Shown piece by piece: positions 21,345 to 25,505 of a stretch of DNA of 25,505 nt. The stretch spans positions 1-25,505 of the forward strand of contig PXSC01000013.1 of the NCBI GenBank assembly GCA_003023535.1. Reading direction: 5' to 3'. The notes beneath the pieces were generated by a model, which was not told where the DNA came from, did not search any database, and was given only the letters and a program-made list of their open reading frames with translations. The DNA comes from Halobacteriales archaeon QS_9_70_65. GTDB taxonomy: Archaea; Halobacteriota; Halobacteria; Halobacteriales; Haloarculaceae. Positions within the stretch are counted from its first letter, which is position 1. Every line of letters begins with the position of its first letter. The position numbers and the translations under genes are program-made.

Positions 21345-21367
21345 TCCGGAGTTGTGCGTACTCCGGA
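21345..21367 (-). promoter_or_regulatory. 8-bp inverted repeat between TATA box and start codon
   Basis: TCCGGAGT (21345-21352) and ACTCCGGA (21360-21367) are exact reverse complements with a 7-base spacer. The dyad runs from the TATA-like box to the expected transcription start of the 104-residue gene, a classic place for a dimeric repressor. Confidence 0.5.
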
Positions 21368-21401
21368 ATAAACATTCGCACGTACTTGTTCGATGACCTG
21401 T

Positions 21402-21425
21402 CCGTCCGCCGGCATCGCCGGACGG
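21402..21425. repeat. 7-bp stem hairpin in the DUF5816-like 3' region
   Basis: CCGTCCG and CGGACGG pair across 10 bases, about 40 bases after the stop of the zinc-ribbon gene. It could end or stabilise that transcript. No T-run follows. Confidence 0.3.
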
Positions 21426-21464
21426 AACGGCCGCGGCGACTTTCTTTTGGACCTATCGGCGCGA

Positions 21465-21701
21465 TTACTCGTGGGCGGCGTCCCACTCCTCGGCCTTGTG
21501 GAAGTTCGAGCAGACGTTGCACTGGATGCGGCCCATCGAGTCGACGGCATTGTCGAACGACTCGCAGTTCGTGCAGTAGAAACCCCAGCGCCGCTCGCCG
21601 TCGGGACCGGCGTAGACGACGCGGAACGGACCCTTGTTGCCGCGCTCGGCCCGGTCGGCGAGATAGAGCGATTCGCCGTCCGGGCCGCGTCGCTGCTCCA
21701 T
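21465..21701 (-). CDS. DUF5816-like zinc-ribbon protein
   Basis: This 78-residue haloarchaeal protein has two Cys pairs, in GFYCTNCESFD and IQCNVCSNFHK, spaced as a zinc ribbon. Its first half is a beta-rich stretch with RGNKGPFRVVYAGPDGERRWG. I place it in the DUF5816 family from memory; the function is unknown. CAAAAC around 21725-21730 (GTTTTG on the coding strand) gives a TATA-like box 26 bases before the ATG. It is divergent from the nucleotidase gene with a 76-bp shared region holding both TATA-like boxes. Confidence 0.8.
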   Translation of the reverse strand: MEQRRGPDGESLYLADRAERGNKGPFRVVYAGPDGERRWGFYCTNCESFDNAVDSMGRIQCNVCSNFHKAEEWDAAHE

Positions 21702-21777
21702 GCCGGCGGGAGGCCGGCCGCCGGCAAAACCTTCACGGTCTCGACACGGTTTTGCGGCCGCCGTTTCTCGCTACGAC

Positions 21778-23118
21778 GTGCGTCTCCTCCACTACTCCGA
21801 CGTCGAGAACGCCCACGACGACCCCGAGCGGATCGCCAGGCTGGCGGGATTACTCCGGGAGCTGAACGGCGACGACGCCGTTGTCTGCGGCACCGGCGAC
21901 AACGTCGCCCCGGGCGTGCTCCCGCTCGTCACCCGCGGCGAGCAGGCGCTCGATTTCTTCGCGGCCGCCGACCCCGACCTCTCGACGTTCGGCAACCACG
22001 ACTTCGACTTCGGGCTCGACCGGACGGCCGAACTCGTCGCACGGTCACCCCAGCGGTGGCTCTCGGCGAACGTCTCCGTCGACGGCACCCCCGTCGCCGG
22101 CGCCGACCCCTGGACCGTCCGGTCCGTCGACGGCCGCCGCGTCGGCTTCCTCGGGCTGACGGACCCGACGACCCCCTCCGGCACCGACGACGCTGCCGCC
22201 CTGTCGTTCGACGACCCCGTCGCGGCGACGCGGCGGGCCGTCGAGGCGATGGACGACCCCGACGACGTCGTCGTGCTGTCGCATCTCGGCCGCGCCGACG
22301 ACCGCCTGGCGGCCGCCTGCGACGTCGACGTCGTCCTCGGTGGTCACGTCCACTCCGAGCGGATCGAACGCGTCGCCGGGACGCTGCTGACCCGGCCGGG
22401 CGACGGCGGTCGGACGGTGCTGGAGGTGGATCTCGCCGATCGGTCGGTGACGCGCTACCCGGTCGCCGACGGCCCGCCCGCGGCGGCGCTGGCCGAGCGG
22501 TACCGCCGCCGGCTCGACGAGGCCGGCCTCGACGAGGTCGTCGCCCGGGTCGACGAGCCGGTCGAGCGCACCGACCGGGAGGCGTTTCGCGGCGAGAGCC
22601 GCGTCGGCAACTTCGTCGCCGACGCCTACCGGTGGGTCGCCGAGCGAGACCTCGGCTCCGTGCCGCCGGTCGTCGGCCTGCAGAACAGCGGCGGCATCCG
22701 GACCGGGCCGCCGCTGGCCGGCGCGGTGACCGTCGCCGACCTCGTCGGCCTGGTGCCGTTCGGCGAGCCGGTGGCCGTCGTCGAGCTGTCCGGCCGGGCG
22801 CTGCGTTCGACGTTCCGGGAGGCCGCCGACACGACCGGCTTCGGCGAGGCCGACTGGTGGCACGCCCACGTCTCCGGAGCGCAGCTCCGTTATGACCACG
22901 CCGACGACGCCCTGCTGTCGGCGCGCGTCGACGGCAACCCGGTCGACGACGACGCCCGCTACCGGCTCGCGGTCTCGGCGTTCCTGCTGGAGACCGACGC
23001 CGAGTTCCCGACGCTCACCGACCGCGACCCGCTCGCCCGGTACGGGGCCCAATACGAAGTGCTGGTCGACTACGCCCGGACGGTCGGCGTCGAGCCGACC
23101 GTCGAGGGTCGGGTTCGT
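21778..23118 (+). CDS. 5'-nucleotidase / UDP-sugar hydrolase family metallophosphoesterase, natural stop lost
   Basis: This two-domain enzyme of the 5'-nucleotidase family hydrolyses nucleotides or related phosphoesters. The N-terminal calcineurin-like domain has HYSDVENAHDD, VVCGTGDNVAPG, TFGNHDFDFG and LGGHVHSERI as metal ligands. The C-terminal domain has GESRVGNFVADAY, LQNSGGIRTG and DLVGLVPFGEPV. There is no signal peptide, so it is cytosolic as read. GTG 21778 fits GGTTTTG (21748-21754) as TATA-like box. The family sequence ends near VEPTVEGRVRR (about 23118), but the frame stays open to 23916 through antisense of the next genes. The stop codon therefore seems to have been removed by the join at about 23115-23120. 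Confidence 0.82.
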
Positions 23119-23545
23119 CGAAGGCGCCCGGCGTCTCGGCGACCGTCTGGAAGGTGCCGCGGTCGCCGACCGGGACGCTCACCGCCGACCGGTACGGCCC
23201 CTTCGGCTCGGCCGCCGACATCCTCTCGAGGTCCGCAGCTGGATACGACTCGCCGGACCGGTAGGTCAGCTCGACCGGCCCCTCGTCGACGCCCATCGGC
23301 TCGACGTTCTCGGGGGCGTCGAATCCGAGATGGCCAGCGCCTCCAGCAGCCCCGTCGACTCCGGGTCGATCACGTAGATGCCAAATCGGGGATTGCGTCG
23401 GCGGCCTCGACGGTGTGCTCGCCGACCGCCAGCCGGCTCCGTAGGGTCCGCGATCTCGGCGGCGAAGTCGGAGCGCCCGCAGCGCTCGCTCCCAGTGGCC
23501 GCGTCTCGTCGCGTCCGGGGGAGGGCGGTCGCACTCGAATACCTG
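23105..23545 (-). pseudogene. fragmented remnant of a possible GAF-like sensor gene
   Basis: Reading the minus strand across frames gives a coherent protein: SDFAAEIADP, then TLRSRLAVGEHTVEAADAIP, then GIYVIDPESTGLLEAL, then HLGFDAPENVEPMGVDEG and YRSAVSVPVGDRGTFQTVAE ending in GAFDEPDP. At least two single-base losses (near 23334 and 23380) explain the frame changes. The last part, with a VPVGDRGTF strand and GAFDEPD helix start, resembles the end of GAF domains in haloarchaeal sensor proteins; this is a weak similarity. Both ends are missing. It lies tail-to-tail with the nucleotidase gene, and the join removes both stops. Confidence 0.55.
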
Positions 23546-23574
23546 CGCCGCGTTCCGAGTCCCGAGTCGGCCGG

Positions 23575-25078
23575 TCAGGGAAACGGGTGGTGGGCCCGAT
23601 CCGGCCGGGGCTCGAAGCCGAGCGCGGCCGGCACCGTCTCGGCCCGCTCGCCGAAGTACGGCTCGTCGGTGAACAGCGGCTGTGCGGCCGGGACGACGAC
23701 CCGGACGGCCTCGAAGCCCAGCGCGTCCGGACTCCTCGGCGGCCCGATCCGGTCCCATGCGGCGCAGCTCGAGCCAGTTCTGTACCGCCTCCGCCAGCGC
23801 CCCTCGGGCCGCCGCCGCCGGGTCCAGCGACGCCGACGACCCGGCCGCGAACCGCGGCCACGCGCCGTCGCGGTGGACGCAGGCCGCCACTACCGGTACG
23901 TCGACGTCCTGCGTGAGGAGCAGCGCCGTCGTCGACAGCCCCTCGCTGCCGGCCCGGGCGGCCAGCGTCCCGAATCCCTCGTCGTCGACGGCCAGCCCCG
24001 CCGGCTCGTCCGTCGAGTACCACGACAGCATCGCCGCGTCCCGCTCGAGGACCTCGTACAGCCCCGACAGCAGCGCCTCGACGCCGCCGTTGCCGAGCCC
24101 GAGCCCGGTCGTGATCGCCGGCCGTATCCGCCGCTCCGGCGGCGGGAAGACGACCAGCTCGGCCGGCAGCTGGACGGTCTCGCCCGACACGAGGTCATCG
24201 GCGTCGTGCCAGACATCGACCGCCGCCGTCTCGACGGGGTCGCCCGGCGCGACGAACCGTTCCGGCGGGACCGGCGACGCCGGCTCCCCGCGGAGGTCGT
24301 CGGTCCGGTAGATGGCCGCGGCGTACCGCTCCAGCGCCTCCCCGAGCGCCCGCATGAACGCCGGGTCCCACTCGCGGGCGACGCCGGCGGCGTGGTCCGG
24401 CGGGTCGGCGTCGGCGAACGGCGCCGACGCGAGCGTCGACAGGTAGTACGGCACCGGAAACGACTCCGCCTCGCCGACGGCGGCGACCGGGCCGAGCCGC
24501 TCGTCGAGGGCCGCCTCCGCCGACGCGAGCGCCTCCGTCAGCGGCCGCGCGCCGTCGTCGGTCCGCAGCGACCGGTCGGGCGCCGCCGCGCAGTCGCAGA
24601 ACGGGACCGGCAGCGGCCGGCGCCGGGCGTGCGGCACCTCGACGACGCCGCCGAGCAGCGACGACTCCCCGCCGCCGGCCAGCGCCGCCAGCTCCCGGCC
24701 GGCGACGGCACCGGCGAACCGCGCGGTCGCGGCCCCGGCGTCGCCGCCGTCGGTCCCGTCGCCGACCGCCTCGACCCGCCGGCGGAGGCAATCGTAACAC
24801 GCCGTCCCGGGGGCGTGTCCGGAGACGGCGGCGTCGACGCCGGCGACCGCCCGCCCGCCGATACCGCCGACTTCGACGACGACGACCGGCGTCTCCGAGT
24901 TCCGGGCCGCCGTCGCCGCGCTCCGGAGGTCGTCGTCGACGTCGCCCGCGACGACGGTGACGTCCGTCCGGCCGACGGCACCCGGGTCGACCGGTCGCGC
25001 GTCCGCGCTCCCATCGTCGATGGCCGCGCGGACGGCCTCGACGGCGGGGCCGGTGCCGACCAGCCCGATGGTCGTCAC
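23575..25078 (-). pseudogene. ycaO gene with an internal deletion and frameshift
   Basis: YcaO proteins use ATP to activate amide backbones (azoline or thioamide formation; also linked to ribosomal protein S12 modification). An N-terminal ThiF/ocin-like domain (TTIGLVGTGPAVEAVRAAI, with CYDCLRRRV) is followed by the YcaO domain with ALGEALERYAAAIYR, GLYEVLERDAAMLSWYS and GALAEAVQNWLELRRMG. After RAAEES (about 23735) the frame changes, and the next readable part is DALGFEAVRVVVPAAQPLF to HHPFP and a stop at 23575, the usual C-terminus. About 60 residues expected between them are absent. The start is probably GTG 25078 (MTTIGLVG); ATG 25135 is in frame but gives an unlikely extra N-terminus. 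Confidence 0.75.
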
Positions 25079-25231
25079 CGCGACCACCGTCGTCGCCGCG
25101 ATACCGTGCGGATCGACCCCGTCGCTCGGGGGCATCCGTCCCGGCCGCGAGTCGTGCGGTCGCGTCGCGAGACGGCCGCCGGCGCGCGGAGTGGAGATGT
25201 CCTCACGGCAGTGGCTACGGGGGCAGCGTCG

Positions 25232-25236
25232 AAAAA
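25232..25236 (-). terminator. T-run after the TbsP-like gene
   Basis: The minus strand reads CTTTTTCG about 25 bases after the stop at 25259. A run of five T is a common archaeal terminator signal. Confidence 0.5.
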
Positions 25237-25258
25237 GCTGAAGATGATCCGCCGGCCG

Positions 25259-25505
25259 TCAGGCCGCGAGCATCGACTGGGCGACGCTGGCGAGCTGACC
25301 GTTGTCGGTCCCCTCGAGCCGCTCGTCGCCGAGCTTCAGCCGGAGGCGCGGCCGGCCCACGTCGATGGGGACCTTCTCGGTGTCGATGAGCCCCGTTTCC
25401 TCGAGGCGGCTCTTGGTCCGGGAGAACGTGGCCTTCGAGGCGATGCCGATGTCCTCGCCCCACTTGGAGATGTCGTACAGCAGGTCCTCGTTCTTGGCGG
25501 CCACC
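25259..25505 (-). CDS. tbsP: TbsP-like transcriptional regulator, C-terminal part
   Basis: The last 81 residues of a gene entering from the right edge form a winged-helix DNA-binding domain: NEDLLYDISKWGEDIGIAS, KATFSRTKSRLEETGLIDTEK and VPIDVGRPRLRLKLGDERL. From memory this matches the C-terminus of haloarchaeal TbsP, described in Haloferax volcanii as a regulator acting with TrmB on the glyceraldehyde-3-phosphate dehydrogenase gene gapII and central carbon metabolism. The N-terminus and promoter lie outside the window. The gene is followed by a T-run terminator. It is the same strand as ycaO but separated by about 180 bases. Confidence 0.75.
   Translation of the reverse strand, partial: VAAKNEDLLYDISKWGEDIGIASKATFSRTKSRLEETGLIDTEKVPIDVGRPRLRLKLGDERLEGTDNGQLASVAQSMLAA

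Noticed and set aside
1..25505. tRNA or rRNA genes
   Set aside because: I saw no cloverleaf with a TTCGAATC-type T-arm or any rRNA-like stretch on either strand; a covariance scan could still find one I missed.

Overview
The window is a GC-rich piece of a haloarchaeal (class Halobacteria) chromosome. The proteins are acidic. Most genes start at ATG or GTG with a TATA-like box about 25-30 bases upstream and no Shine-Dalgarno sequence, which fits leaderless transcripts. The markers are archaeal or haloarchaeal: a proteasome beta subunit, DUF555/UPF0212, an archaeal type IV pilus/secretion ATPase with its membrane partner, a HEWD protein, a DUF5816-like protein and a TbsP-like regulator. I cannot name the genus.

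Layout. (1) 1-5222: psmB (minus); a 21-codon leader ORF overlapping a DUF555 gene (plus); an XRE-CBS regulator and purM with a long acidic N-terminus (minus); and a traB-M50 protease pair joined by a GTGA overlap (minus). (2) 5223-5536: a gene-free block holding hairpin element A. (3) 5537-11025: a minus-strand cluster of RecA-like protein, secretion ATPase, TadC/FlaJ-type membrane protein and short receiver protein. The ATPase has lost its P-loop. (4) 11132-12939: a hotdog thioesterase, an unknown haloarchaeal protein, a PEBP-like lipoprotein and a HEWD protein. (5) 12953-15494: a damaged stretch with a frameshifted cutA, an intact membrane protein, a low-complexity gap, and a YbaK-type deacylase fused out of frame to an unknown remnant. 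(6) 15495-19620: a biotin operon in the order bioB - bioU-like - bioF - bioD, with no bioA and with a BirA-like dyad across the bioB start. (7) 19737-21701: thioredoxin, hairpin element B (about 800 bp), and two small conserved proteins. (8) 21778-25505: a 5'-nucleotidase-family enzyme running into a shattered remnant, a ycaO gene with an internal deletion, and the C-terminus of a TbsP-like regulator.

Three results stand out. First, elements A and B are two related arrays of perfect hairpins with 3-nt loops, 17 of them in B, with similar inverted ends and a shared 63-bp module at 84% identity. Second, the biotin operon appears to use a BioU-type enzyme and a BioB lacking the usual [2Fe-2S] cysteines, under a BirA-like operator. 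Third, the secretion ATPase lacks its Walker A segment through an in-frame deletion.

Several genes carry small deletions or frameshifts (cutA, ybaK tail, the remnant at 23.1-23.55 kb, ycaO, the ATPase). Real decay and assembly error cannot be told apart from one sequence, so raw reads should be checked first.
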